From positions 77,501 through 117,500 of the forward strand of contig CAUYUJ010018633.1 of the NCBI GenBank assembly GCA_963575745.1: a stretch of 40,000 bases of DNA, in the 5' to 3' direction. Below, piece by piece: positions 17,050 to 26,300 of this stretch; the first letter of the stretch is position 1, and the number at the start of each line of letters is the position of its first letter. Position numbers and translations under genes: made by a program. Under the pieces are notes generated by a model. That model was not told the origin of the DNA and did no database searches. It saw only the letters and a list, made by a program, of their open reading frames with translations. Source of the stretch: Prorocentrum cordatum (Eukaryota > Sar > Dinophyceae > Prorocentrales > Prorocentraceae).

Positions 17050-18293
17050 ACTTTGTCGTGCTGTTTGGGGGTCCAGGTCTCCTTCACGGGCCCCAGGGAT
17101 TGTAGATGGTGGGTTCGACGTGGGATCAACCAGCAGTGCCTCGTTGCCTCCATTTCTGTTTATCCTGGTATGGATCCGATTCTCCGCATGGTATTCAACC
17201 GTCTTCCATCGACTCCCTCGGAGCTCACCGCGTGAAAATGATCTTGGGACGATTGCTGCCCAAGCGTTTCAAGCTCTTGCCCTTCTGCTGCACTCGTTCG
17301 CCCTCATCGCCGAGGCCGCCGACCTGCATTCGAACCAAGCCAACGCGTATGTCATCCCATTTTCTGCGGTGAGCGTTGAAGGTGCTGCCCAGAAATTTCG
17401 TAATGCGGGACTTCCTGGCCATGTCAAAGTCGTCGCCATTGCAACGTACCCGGGGCTCTTCTTAGGCGCGAGCGTTTTCGATGTTTCGCTTTTGTCTGTG
17501 GAGGGCCAAGGATTTTAAAGCCAAAAGCGTCTCCATCTTCAACCAAAGCGCCGTTACCTGTCTTGCCTACATCATGCAGCATTTCACCCCCGCCAGATTC
17601 ATCCACATGACTCTTGAGCAGGCATGCCAGCTTCTGGTCACACGCAAGAGCGCGTCACGAGCTCATATGTTTCGGCTGGCCTCCAACTCGACGGCGTTCT
17701 TCCAGGGGCGGCAGGCCCTCGCCGAGCAGGGGACTTCAGGTGATCGCGTCATCACGCGGCGTTGCACCCCTGCCTGGCAACGATCGTCCACGAACGTGCG
17801 GGTTGAGAACTGCGGCCATCTGACTGCTCTCCAGGGGCTCTCTTCAGCGGGTACCCCCAAGCTCCAGAGCACGGTCGAGGAGTTCCTAGTGCATGCGTCC
17901 CCGAGTGCGCACCGCGAGGCCCTGAAGTTTTGGCTTTACAGAGCTTCGGGATCCAAATCTGCTGTGCATGTCGATTGTGCTCTGATGGCCCGTCTTCGTG
18001 CTCCTGAGCTTTTCCCCTCGTGTGGCCTCCCGTCTTTTCTTAAGACCCTCTCGAATGCCTGGTGTTCCGATGCTCGTTTCCGGGGTCCCACGTTGAATTG
18101 TCATATTTGCCGCACCGCCGTTGGAGGGGGCCATTTTCTCCACTACCTCAACTGCTCTGTCATCTGTTCTGCTCCCTTCCCGCTTTTCGACGCTTCTCCC
18201 AGGTTTGTCTCCTCAGACGGTGCCGAAGGCCGTTCTTTTTCCTTGGGTTCCCCGTTGTACAATCGATTTTGTACACGGGGCCCTTCTCATTGA
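17050..18293 (+). pseudogene. Decayed non-LTR reverse transcriptase, 3' part
   Basis: Fragments of an RT-type protein occur in order in shifting frames. Near 17130-17190 are SASLPPFLFIL and GMDPILRMVF, which resemble the G-x-P-L-S-x-x-L-F segment of RT motif B. From 17235 follows ENDLGTIAAQAFQALALLLH, SFALIAEAADLHSNQANAYV, in which ENDLGT stands where the catalytic (Y/F)xDD would be expected and has lost an Asp. From 17481 a second frame, open to a TGA at 18291, includes FNQSAVTCLAYIMQHFTPAR and near its end FRGPTLNCHICRTAVGGGHF, LHYLNCSVIC, a C-x2-C...H...C pattern typical of LINE C-termini. A stop at about 17516 and frame changes show it is dead. It is not a copy of the LINE at 21.9 kb; the sequence is clearly different. 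Confidence 0.5.
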
Positions 18294-18624
18294 TGTACAG
18301 TGCGGGCGCGGCCGCAAGAAACCCTCGCAAGAAACCCAACCCTGCGAACCCCTGCGCCAGGTGCACCTGAGGGAAAACCTGGTGCGCCCTGAACGCAGCA
18401 GCTCCTGTAACGGCTGCGGGAAGTCACCGCGCAGCGCGAGGAGCGAAGCAACCCAGGATACCCTGACGAACAGCATTTGGCTTCCTGATGCGAGCTGCCA
18501 CTCCAGCGTCTCAGTGCTGTCGTGATCTCAGGTCGTACTGGAGGCTCGCCCACGCAGGAGGGCAGCGGCGCGACTGGCTGCCAGAGGCGCGGCCCGCCTC
18601 GAGCAGCTCCGACGCCAGGGGGGG

Positions 18625-18915
18625 GGGGAGGTCCGGTCCCTTCTGGGGCAGTTTGGGCGGGGCTCCTTGGCCGCCTCGTCGCTTCTTGCCGCGTGGCTCA
18701 GTGGGTGTCTTGAGGTGAATCCCCAGGACGCTAAGTGGCGCTCAACCGGGCTAGGCCCACCCACATCAGTGAAACTTACTTTGTTGATCTCTGGTGCAAG
18801 TGGGAAGAAGTGGTTTGATCTCGGGAAGTCGCGTTTCATCTTGAGAGGTCTGGTCCCTTCTGGGGCAGTTTGGGCGGGACTCCTTGGCCGCCTCGTCGCT
18901 TCTTGCCCGCGTTGC
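18625..18915 (+). repeat. ~65-bp direct repeat, two copies about 220 bp apart
   Basis: GGTCCCTTCTGGGGCAGTTT, GGGCGGG(G/A)CTCCTTGGCC, GCCTCGTCGCTTCTTGCC occurs at about 18634-18697 and again at 18850-18910 with few mismatches. The intervening sequence is non-coding. A short (CTC)n run follows the second copy at 18949. Confidence 0.7.
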
Positions 18916-19014
18916 CCTCGTTCCGGTGCCTCCCTCGGCGCATGCGCTCCTCCTCCTCCTCCTCCTCCTCCCCCTCCCACTCTTCGGATGCTCGGGTGTG
19001 GACAGAGCCCCCAA

Positions 19015-19158
19015 CAGTCACACGTCGATTCGTGAATTGTCCGATTTCGGTTCTCGAGAGGGCGCCGTGGCTGTTGTTTTCCAGGCCTGCGGCCGCCAGG
19101 TTTGGGCCTCATGTCGTTTTCACTAAACCACGTTTTACGAAAGGGGGGTCTGTCCATC
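19015..19158. mobile_element. ~140-bp element, relative of the one nested at 13527
   Basis: ACGTCGATTCGTGAATTGTC, CGATTTCGGTTCTCGAGAGG, GCGCCGTGG matches the interior of 13468-13760 with scattered differences. The end CGAAAGGGGGGTCTGTCC loosely mirrors the left side. It has no coding capacity. Confidence 0.5.
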
Positions 19159-19399
19159 CCCGAGATGCAACTCCTGGGAGGTCAGATTCTGACTTTCCCC
19201 TGGTCCCACATCCGGCTCACTCCCGCTAGGTCCGCGGCCGAATCTGGCGTAGCAGCCCCCCCCCCATGGGGGCTCAATCCTCCTTACTCTTCCCCGCGAA
19301 GGCCTCCCTGTAGCTGCCTCCTAACCCCTTTCTTGCCGCGACGTCGGCGCCTGCGGCGGCGGCGCCACGTCGGCTGCCGAGCCGCGCTGCGGCAGGGCG

Positions 19400-20011
19400 A
19401 CGCGCCCAATGCCCGGCGGCCGGACGCCCGGGCGGCCGCTCGCTTCCCAGGGGGCGTGCGCGGAGGTCGCCACCATCACCAGGCCTCGGCGGCTGCCCGC
19501 TTCGGAGCGGCCCTCGCCGCGGCGTTGGAGGCCTTGCGCCAGCCCGCGCCTGACGGCGAGGCGGCAGGCGGCGGCGGCGCGGCGCCCGCAGCTGGCGAGC
19601 GCTCCACGCCCGCGGCGGGGGCTGCAGCAGCCGCCGAGGAGGAGGAGGAGCCTGCGAGGGCGGAGGTGGTCGAGCTCGACCTTCGCGCTTCTCGTGGCGC
19701 CGCTCGCGATCCCGAGGCCGGTCCTGCACCGCCTGCCCTGGGGGGGAGGACGCCTGTCTGGAGCGCGGGGGGAGACCGCCTGCCGTGCCGCTGCCGTTGC
19801 CGAGGGCGCGGACCCAGGGCCGCTTCGGGGGAGGACTGCCCTGCCGCGAGTCGCTGCGGCGGCTTGGGAGGGCAGCGCGGCGCGCGAGCGGTTCCTTGCC
19901 GACATGGAGGCGCTGCGGGGAGCGCCGCGGGCCGCGGTGGCGACGGGGCGGAAGGTCGATTGGAATGGCATCGCGGGCCCCCGTGACTCCCTTGCTGCAG
20001 CGGCCGTGTAG
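19400..20011 (+). CDS. Unassigned GC-rich open frame
   Basis: Two overlapping + frames look partly protein-like. One reads ARFGAALAAALEALRQPAPD and EEEEEPARAEVVELDLRASR (to about 19700). The other reads AWEGSAARERFLADMEALRG, then APRAAVATGRKVDWNGIAGP, and ends at a TAG at 20009-20011. A single frame change near 19720, or a splice, would join them. I recognise no domain. The Ala/Arg/Pro bias and lack of stops in the other frames mean it may be no gene at all. Confidence 0.25.
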   Translation, partial: TRPMPGGRTPGRPLASQGACAEVATITRPRRLPASERPSPRRWRPCASPRLTARRQAAAARRPQLASAPRPRRGLQQPPRRRRSLRGRRWSSSTFALLVAPLAIPRPVLHRLPWGGGRLSGARGETACRAAAVAEGADPGPLRGRTALPRVAAAAWEGSAARERFLADMEALRGAPRAAVATGRKVDWNGIAGPRDSLAAAAV

Positions 20012-20504
20012 CCAAGAGCCACGGGGACTGCCACGGGGAGCACGCCTGCCAGGCCTCCCGCGGGCGGGGAGTGTCCGCAGCAGTACTGCCGTGTCGTGTG
20101 GCTTCCTGGCGTTCGTGCTGGCTGGTTCGGCAATCGGTGTTCAAGAACTTGTGCACAGCCATTCTTGCTCGGGCCAGTTCTGGAGTTTCTGTTTTGATTG
20201 TTGTCGCACTGTGTTCTGGTGGTTTATGGTCTTTGGTCCACGTCATGGGTGCTCGCTTTTCGGAGTTAGAGAGGCAGCCACATTATCTTCGGTGCCAGCG
20301 TGAAACTGTCCTTTGGGAGGCTAGGCGCAATATGGTGAACGACTGTCGGGTAAGATGTGGGTCTTCACTGGTTCGTTAAGTTGTTTCTCCTATGCGGGCG
20401 CTTCGTCTTCCTTGTCGTTCTGCTCGTCTTCAATGTCAGGGGGCGTCACATGCTCGATCTAGAGATTGCTATGCAGTCGCTCCGAATCCGAATCCGAATC
20501 CGAA

Positions 20505-20752
20505 TCCTCCTCCTCCTCCCCCTTTTCCTCCTCCTTTTCCTCCTCCTTTTCCTCCTCTTTCTCCTCCTCCTCCTTTTCGTCCTCCTCCTCGTCCTCTTTC
20601 TCGTCTTCTTCCTCCTCCCCCTTCTCCTCCTCCTCCTCCTCCTCCTCCTCTTCCTCCTCCTCCTCCTCCTCCTCCTCCTCCTCCTCCTCCTCCTCCTCCC
20701 TCCTCCCCCTCCCCCTCCCCCTCCCCCTCCTCCCCCTCCTCCTCGGGCGCAC
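20505..20752 (+). repeat. (CTC)n pyrimidine tract
   Basis: AATCCGAATCCGAATCC leads into about 240 bases of TCC/CTC units with TTTTCC variants. Poly-Ser, poly-Pro and poly-Leu frames come from it. The tract is flanked on the right by GC-rich non-coding sequence with a GCGCGCGCGCG run at 20855. Confidence 0.9.
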
Positions 20753-21762
20753 CTCGGGAAGCTGGTGCGCTTTTGGGCCCTGGGAGGGGTCCAGGGACTG
20801 ACGTTGTGCTGCCGTCGTCTCGGCTCGCCCTGGTCCGAGAGGCGCTGGGACCGCGCGCGCGCGCGAAAGCTGTGGCGCGCGCGGGCGCCAGCGAGGCTCA
20901 GTCCTGTTAATCATGCCGCCGACCCTGATCTTCGAGCAGGAGATCGATTGCATAATTGCTTCGCCCCGAGGTTGATTTCCCAGCCGGCTCCACCAACAAA
21001 TGCGTTCGTCGTGTCAGCACATCGACGGAGCATTCTACAAATCCTTCGTGGATTTGACGAACGAGTTCGTTTTCGGCGTAAATCAATATTGTGGTCGATC
21101 TCCTACCCGAAATCATGGCGAACACGCCACCGGGTTTTGCGGTCACCGCCGCTTGTTTTCACCCACCGACCTTGGCCTTGACCGCGCGGCGCGTCTCGCT
21201 GGAAAAGGTGGCCACTGTCGTCGTCGTCGCCGCCGTCGTCGCCGTCGTCGTCGTCGCCGTCGTCGCGTCATCGCCGTCGTCGCATCATCGCCGTCGCTGC
21301 CGCCGCCGGCGATCTACGCGTCATCCCCGAGCACCACGTGTTGCGTCCTGCGGGGGTCGCGCGGGCCGCCGGCCCGGCCCCCCCCCCTTCCCTCGCGAGC
21401 CTCTGCCCGCACTCGCGGGGGGAGGGGGGAGGGCGGACGCCCCCCCGAGACAATCGTGGTGCGCCTCGTCGACGACCAGATCGATCGTGGTGCGGTCGAT
21501 TGGTGCAGTCAGCGCACGTAGAAAGGACGCGCGCCTTCATCCAGAGTGCCCTTGTGTCCTTGCCTCTGCGGCCTGTCCTTTGCTTTGCCCTTTTCACTGG
21601 TCGCTCGCCGCCCTAGAAAATCGCAACTTCGGCCTCCAAGGGTCTTGCGTCCTTACCTCCTGTACTTAATACACGTTTTGACGCTCGACGTTTTTTTCTG
21701 GTGGGCCAACGCCGAAAAGAAGGCAGAAGGCCGCGGAGGCGGTTATCGACGTCTCCGTTTTT
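20753..21762. other. Non-coding DNA upstream of the LINE
   Basis: It contains a small inverted repeat AAATCC-TTCGT-GGATTT at 21040-21055, a (GTC)n/(GCC)n microsatellite at about 21205-21300, and a GC-rich stretch with an uninterpretable open frame at 21300-21520. I see no gene. Confidence 0.5.
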
Positions 21763-21805
21763 CCCAACCATCTTGTGGTGTTGGGTCCTTGTTTTGAAGA
21801 GACGG
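21763..21805 (+). repeat. 43-bp conserved block, copy 1
   Basis: CCCAACCATCTTGTGGTGTT, GGGTCCTTGTTTTGAAGAGA, CGG is repeated at 39256-39298 with only two T/C differences. In both places a pyrimidine tract of the CCTTC type follows. The start forms a small hairpin (CCCAAC...GTTGGG). Confidence 0.8.
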
Positions 21806-21854
21806 CGCCCGCGTCCTTCTTCCTTCTCCTCCCGCTGCCTCCCCTCCCTCTCCC

Positions 21855-21855
<1 letters not shown>

Positions 21856-21919
<64 letters not shown>
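21856..21919 (+). repeat. (ATC)21 microsatellite at the 5' junction of the LINE
   Basis: Twenty-one perfect ATC units end directly at the first base of the spliced-leader match. Another ATC tract borders the 3' end of the element at 30389. The boundary base is ambiguous by one or two positions, because ATC and TCC share letters. Confidence 0.95.
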
Positions 21920-21922
<3 letters not shown>

Positions 21923-21941
21923 GTAGCCATTTTGGCTCAAG
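21920..21941 (+). other. Spliced-leader sequence relic
   Basis: All 22 bases match the dinoflagellate SL consensus (D-CCGTAGCCATTT...GGCTCAAG, D being T here). It is followed by GATGGCGCG, not by the GT donor and intron of an SL RNA gene. It is therefore the copied 5' end of a trans-spliced mRNA, fixed in the genome by reverse transcription. Confidence 0.9.
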
Positions 21942-22130
21942 GATGGCGCGATCAGGGCAGATGTCTGGTCTCATGAGGCTGGCTCTAGCCGTCGCGTCCA
22001 TTCTTGGGTCAGATTCCCAATCTTCCCAGCTTTCAGCGAGGCCTTCGCGGCCGCAGCTCTTTCCATATTACCAGACCGACACCCGGCCCCAGTCGCCCGA
22101 TTGGGAGCCCAGCCGCGGCGGGCTCGACCA

Positions 22131-23018
22131 ATGGCAAGACGGGGTGGTGGTGCTCGAGGTGCTGCGCGCGGTGGCGGCGGCAAAGCAAGTAGCGGTCGTG
22201 GACAGCGGGGCGGTCAAGCTCCAGGCGCGGGTGGCAGCAGTGCAGCGCCCAGGGTCTGGGATTGCCCTCAGTGTGGAGCCAAGAAGAATTGGGGCTTTCG
22301 GCACGTCTGCAGGAGTTGCGGCTACGACTGGTGGGAAAGCGGTTCTGGGACGAGCTCTTGGTGGAGTGGCATGTCACAACTGGACGGCAGAGAACGCCAC
22401 GAGCTCAACCAGTTGCGCAGGAAGGTCAAAAAGTTGGAGACCAGCAGCCAAGCAGGACCAGGAGTCGATGGAGGTGGCGCTGGGGCGGCAGGCGTCGGGT
22501 CGCAGCCCGACGACAAGGCAGAACGTGTCCGCCGATTGGGCAAGCTACGAAGCGAGATCAAGAAGATCGAGGGCGTGGACGGCACGGAGGCCATTTTCGA
22601 ATCCAAGCGGCAGGAGGCGCAGCAGTTGGAGAACGAGCTGGCAGCAACCAAGCCCACGTCAGTCCAGCTCAGCGAGCTGGAGCGCAAACAGAGGAATCAG
22701 GAGGCCACCACGGCGGCCTTGGCGAGCAGGATCTCGGCGGCGGACAAGCAGCTCGCCGAACTGCAGGCCCACAAGCTCGAGCTGGAGGGCAAACATGCAC
22801 AGGGCCAGGCCAGCGAGAAGGAGCTACAGGCGCTCATCGACAACCTCCTGGCGCAACAGCTCCGCGAGCGAGAAGCACAGCAGCGGGAGGAAGGGCCGCG
22901 AGGGACGGTTGCCCCAGCGTCCCCAGGCGCCCAACTCAGCGAGGGGGAGCGAGCCACCGCTTTCCTCGCCGCTCTTGATCAGTGCTCAGGCATGCTCGCC
23001 CCTGGATTCGCGGACTAA
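22131..23018 (+). CDS. LINE ORF1: zinc-finger and coiled-coil protein
   Basis: The start is the first ATG of this frame with good context (GACCATGG). The protein of 295 residues begins with an Arg/Gly-rich tail (MARRGGGARGAARGGGGK), a typical RNA-binding sequence. At residues 47-72 it has a zinc-finger-like segment, WDCPQCGAKKNWGFRHVC followed by RSCGYDWW (C-x2-C-x10-C-x2-C with flanking Trp, similar to RanBP2-type fingers). From about residue 90 to 265 it is strongly coiled-coil: HELNQLRRKVKKLE, AERVRRLGKLRSEIKKIEG, ISAADKQLAELQAHKLELEG. The role by analogy is RNA binding and particle assembly with the element's transcript. A TAA at 23016-23018 stops it, yet the same frame stays protein-like to a TAG at 23334-23336 (MRRLAQRVASAGAAVERDES, GDELEIDEKDADVILDSLEE), so the ancestral ORF1 was probably about 106 codons longer. 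ATGs nearer the SL are in another frame. Confidence 0.8.
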   Translation: MARRGGGARGAARGGGGKASSGRGQRGGQAPGAGGSSAAPRVWDCPQCGAKKNWGFRHVCRSCGYDWWESGSGTSSWWSGMSQLDGRERHELNQLRRKVKKLETSSQAGPGVDGGGAGAAGVGSQPDDKAERVRRLGKLRSEIKKIEGVDGTEAIFESKRQEAQQLENELAATKPTSVQLSELERKQRNQEATTAALASRISAADKQLAELQAHKLELEGKHAQGQASEKELQALIDNLLAQQLREREAQQREEGPRGTVAPASPGAQLSEGERATAFLAALDQCSGMLAPGFAD

Positions 23019-23336
23019 TGGGGCGGCCAAGTCGCAGAGATGCGGCGTCTGGCGCAGCGCGTCGCCTCAGCAGGTGCCGCGGTGGAGCGCGACGAGAGCG
23101 GCGACGAGCTGGAGATCGACGAGAAGGATGCTGACGTCATCCTGGACTCCCTGGAGGAAGAGGCCACCGAGGAAGGGGCAGCAGTGGCCGCGGCGGGCGA
23201 GGTGGGCAACGGCGAGGCAGCAGGCGACGCCGCAGCCAAGGCCGCCGCAGCCGCCGCCTTGCGCAAGCTTCGTGCCCAGAAGCTCCTCCAAGGCCCCCGC
23301 TCCGCGGGGGTCCGCAGAAGGGGGGAGCGGGGGTAG
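23019..23336 (+). pseudogene. ORF1 C-terminal extension beyond an in-frame TAA
   Basis: The frame of ORF1 continues after TAA as WGGQVAEMRRLAQRV ... DELEIDEKDADVILDSLEE and ends at TAG 23334-23336. The acidic-helix composition matches the rest of ORF1 and differs from the Arg/Ser-rich shadow frames. This suggests that the TAA is a point nonsense mutation in this copy, or a stop that is read through. An internal ATG at 23040 could restart it. Confidence 0.55.
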
Positions 23337-26300
23337 CCGCCCTCACTTCACCATCGTGAGCCTCAACGGCAGCGGATGGGGCCCTTTCACCGCCATCCTC
23401 GGCGAGCAGCAGGGCCCACAACAGCAGGCGGTGGCGGATGCTCACCTCGGCGACGCACTGTGCATCCAGGAGCACCACCTCAACGGCTACCGCGCCGTGG
23501 AGCAGGAGCAGTGGTGTCGACAGGTTGGCTGGGGCGCCGTGCTGACCCCAGGGGTGAGCTCGGTCGGCGCCGGCCTCCAGCGGGCCGTCAGCAGTGGCAC
23601 AGGCGTGGCCGTGCGCACTTTGCGCGGCATGTGCGGGCCAGGCGCTGGCGGCAGCAAGGGCAGCTGCCACGTGGCTGAGGGCCGCGCGACCATCGTGCAC
23701 ATCAACGGCGTCGTACCTGGAGGCTTCCTGTTGGGCTCGGTCTACCTTGACAACGACGACGTGGGCGAGCACCGCCAGAGCGTCTTGCAGCAGGTTGGAG
23801 CCACGCTGAAGTGCACTGGCAAGCCCTGGGTCCTGGCGGGGGATTGGAACGTCGAGCCTGGCAGGTTCCACCTCCGCGCGGGGCATTGGCTGCGCAAGCT
23901 GGGCGGCCACGTCGTCGACACGGGCAAGGGCACCTGCCAGCACTCCCCCGTCAAGGAGCCATCTGAGCTCGATTGGTTCATCGTCAGCGTGGACATGCTG
24001 GACCTCGTCATCGGGTGCGAGCGCCTCAATATGACGGAGGAGGGCTACGCCAACCCGTGCAGGCCCCACGTCGGGGTCAAGCTCTCCTTGGCTTGTCAGG
24101 GCGATCTTGGCCAGTCATTCCGCGTCAAGGGCCCCTCAGCCTTTCCCAAGGACAGGCCATATGGGCCTACGCCAGCCAAGGAGTGGAACCACGTCGAGTT
24201 GCGGGGCGCTATCGGCGCGGGGGAGGACATGCAGGACATGACGGAGGTCTACCGCGCCCTGTGCGAGGGAGTGGAGGACGAGCTCGTCTGGATCTACCAG
24301 ATCCCGCCCGACGACGCCAGTCTGCACCGTGGCCGTGGGGGTCCGCCGAGCTTCAGCTTCGGCACGCAGGCCAGGGCGCGCCCCATTAAAGGGCCCAAGG
24401 CCAGCTTCAAGGGCAAGAAGCTCATGCATCTGAGCGACTATTTCACGCAGCTCCATCAGCTCGTCGGCGGAGGCTCGGATGCCGTTTCTTCGACAGGGCT
24501 CATCCAGTGCCAGCAGGGCGACGACGAGCGGGAGGCGGAGCGGACGGAGGCCAGGGCAATCAAGCGCTACAAGCGGGGGCTCGGGCGCCGCGCCCGAGGA
24601 TGGGTCTCTAACCCCAGCCACCCCGACCACTATGCGGACGAGTACGAGTGGATGGAAAAGTGCATGCCCTACATCTTTCGCATGCTGGGGCTGCCTACGC
24701 ACCTTGCGACGGGCCTGGCCCAGAACTTCGAGAGGCGCATGCAGACGGCCAGGGACGTATGTGAGTCTGCCTGGCGTCGTGGCGGCCCAGGCAGGCTGGA
24801 GCTGGTGCGCATTCTTCAGCAGCTCGGCCTTCTCGACCACGACTGCTGGGAGGAGGAGCTGCGCAGGGCGGTGGACAGCTACCGCGAGTCCAGGCGCTGG
24901 CTGGAGGAGCGGGGCAACTACAGCAGGCCTTTCCCAGGCGCGCCCATCGCCTACGGCTATCCCGAGACGAAGAATAGCACAGGCGACGTTGCCCCCCTAC
25001 CACCAGTGCTCTGTAGGCTCGCCACCTGCGCAGTGGACGCGGGGGGGTGGAGTGCCATCGTCGTGGGTGAGGCAGGTGTCAGGCGCACACTGGCACGACT
25101 GGCCAACGGCTGGCTGCCGCACCTGCATGCCCCCGACGCGCAGCAGGACAAGGTCGAGTGGATGGACCTCTGCACGCACTACGCCTTCGAGCGCCTCAGC
25201 CAGTGCGAGGGTGTCAATGGCGACGAGGATGAGCAGGTCGGCATCACAGAGGGCCTGTCTGACGGGGCGGGGATGGGAGCCGCGTCAGCGGACGGGGGCA
25301 GCGTGATCCCACCCCAGCCTCAAGTGAACTCCTTCGCGAGCCTCGCAGCGGCAGCGGCAGCCAGCAGTGCGAGTGCCACTGGAGTGGGCGTCAGCGATGA
25401 GTCGGCGTCGGGGGCGGGAAGGGGAGCCGCATCTGCGGAGGGTATCAGCGTGATCCCAACCCCGCCCCCTCGCGCCAGCTCGGCTCGGCCGTTCGGCGAG
25501 CGAGCGGCAGCCCGCTGGGCTCGGGCAGTCGACATATGCGAGGGCAGCTGGCAGGCCGCCGAGGGCGTGCGCAACGAGTGCGCGCGCATGGTCCACGTGT
25601 TGGCGTCCAGTGACCCCGACGCCTGGGCCGCCGCTGACGACGAGCACTACCGCTACATGCAGGGCGTCAAGCAGTTCATGCGGTACCACGGCGGCAGGCG
25701 CGTGGGCAGCGACTGCAGCTCCGACGGCGACGTCAGCAGCAACGGCGACGGAGCAGCGCAAGCGAGCAGCAGGGCGCCCAAGCCCCCGTCCACAGTGGGC
25801 CTTCCCCTTGGCGCCCAGTGGGCAGCACGCGTGGCCCTGGCCGCCGAGTGCCCCAGCCTGCTTCCCTTGGCCGCTTGGGCCGCTGAGGCCAGGGCCGAGG
25901 CGGAGGCCGATGGAGCAGCCTTCGCCGCCATTCGAGGCCAAGGCTTCAAGGAGTGGATCCGTCACTCCATGGCTGAAGGCGCAGGCGGGCTACACGCCTA
26001 TCGGCGCGGGCCTAGGGCATGGGCCCCTGACGACGAGTGCAACGGGGCCCCAGCCCATGCCCCAGACCGAGTGAAGGTCGTGGCGAAGCAATGGTCTACA
26101 GAGGTCTGGAGGGTCAGGCGAGACCGCGACAGGTTTCGGCCGCAGCTCCCGCGCTCTGGCGGCGAGGCCCTCCCCAGGCCCTCAGCCGGTGAGCTGCGCA
26201 TGGCCGCCAGGCGGACCTTCAGGCACGGCACTGGCGTCGGCAGCGACCGCCTCAGCCCGCGGGAGGCCGCGGACCTCAGCGACGAGCTCCTGGAGGCAGT

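Noticed and set aside
21920-21960. A spliced-leader RNA gene
   Set aside because: The SL exon is followed by GATGGCG and a retroelement frame instead of a GT donor, intron and terminator-like T-run; it is a copied leader.
23016-23134. TAATG stop/start overlap at the end of ORF1, as in some LINEs that re-initiate ORF2
   Set aside because: The ATG at 23018 opens the third frame, which stops after 38 codons at 23132 and does not lead into ORF2.
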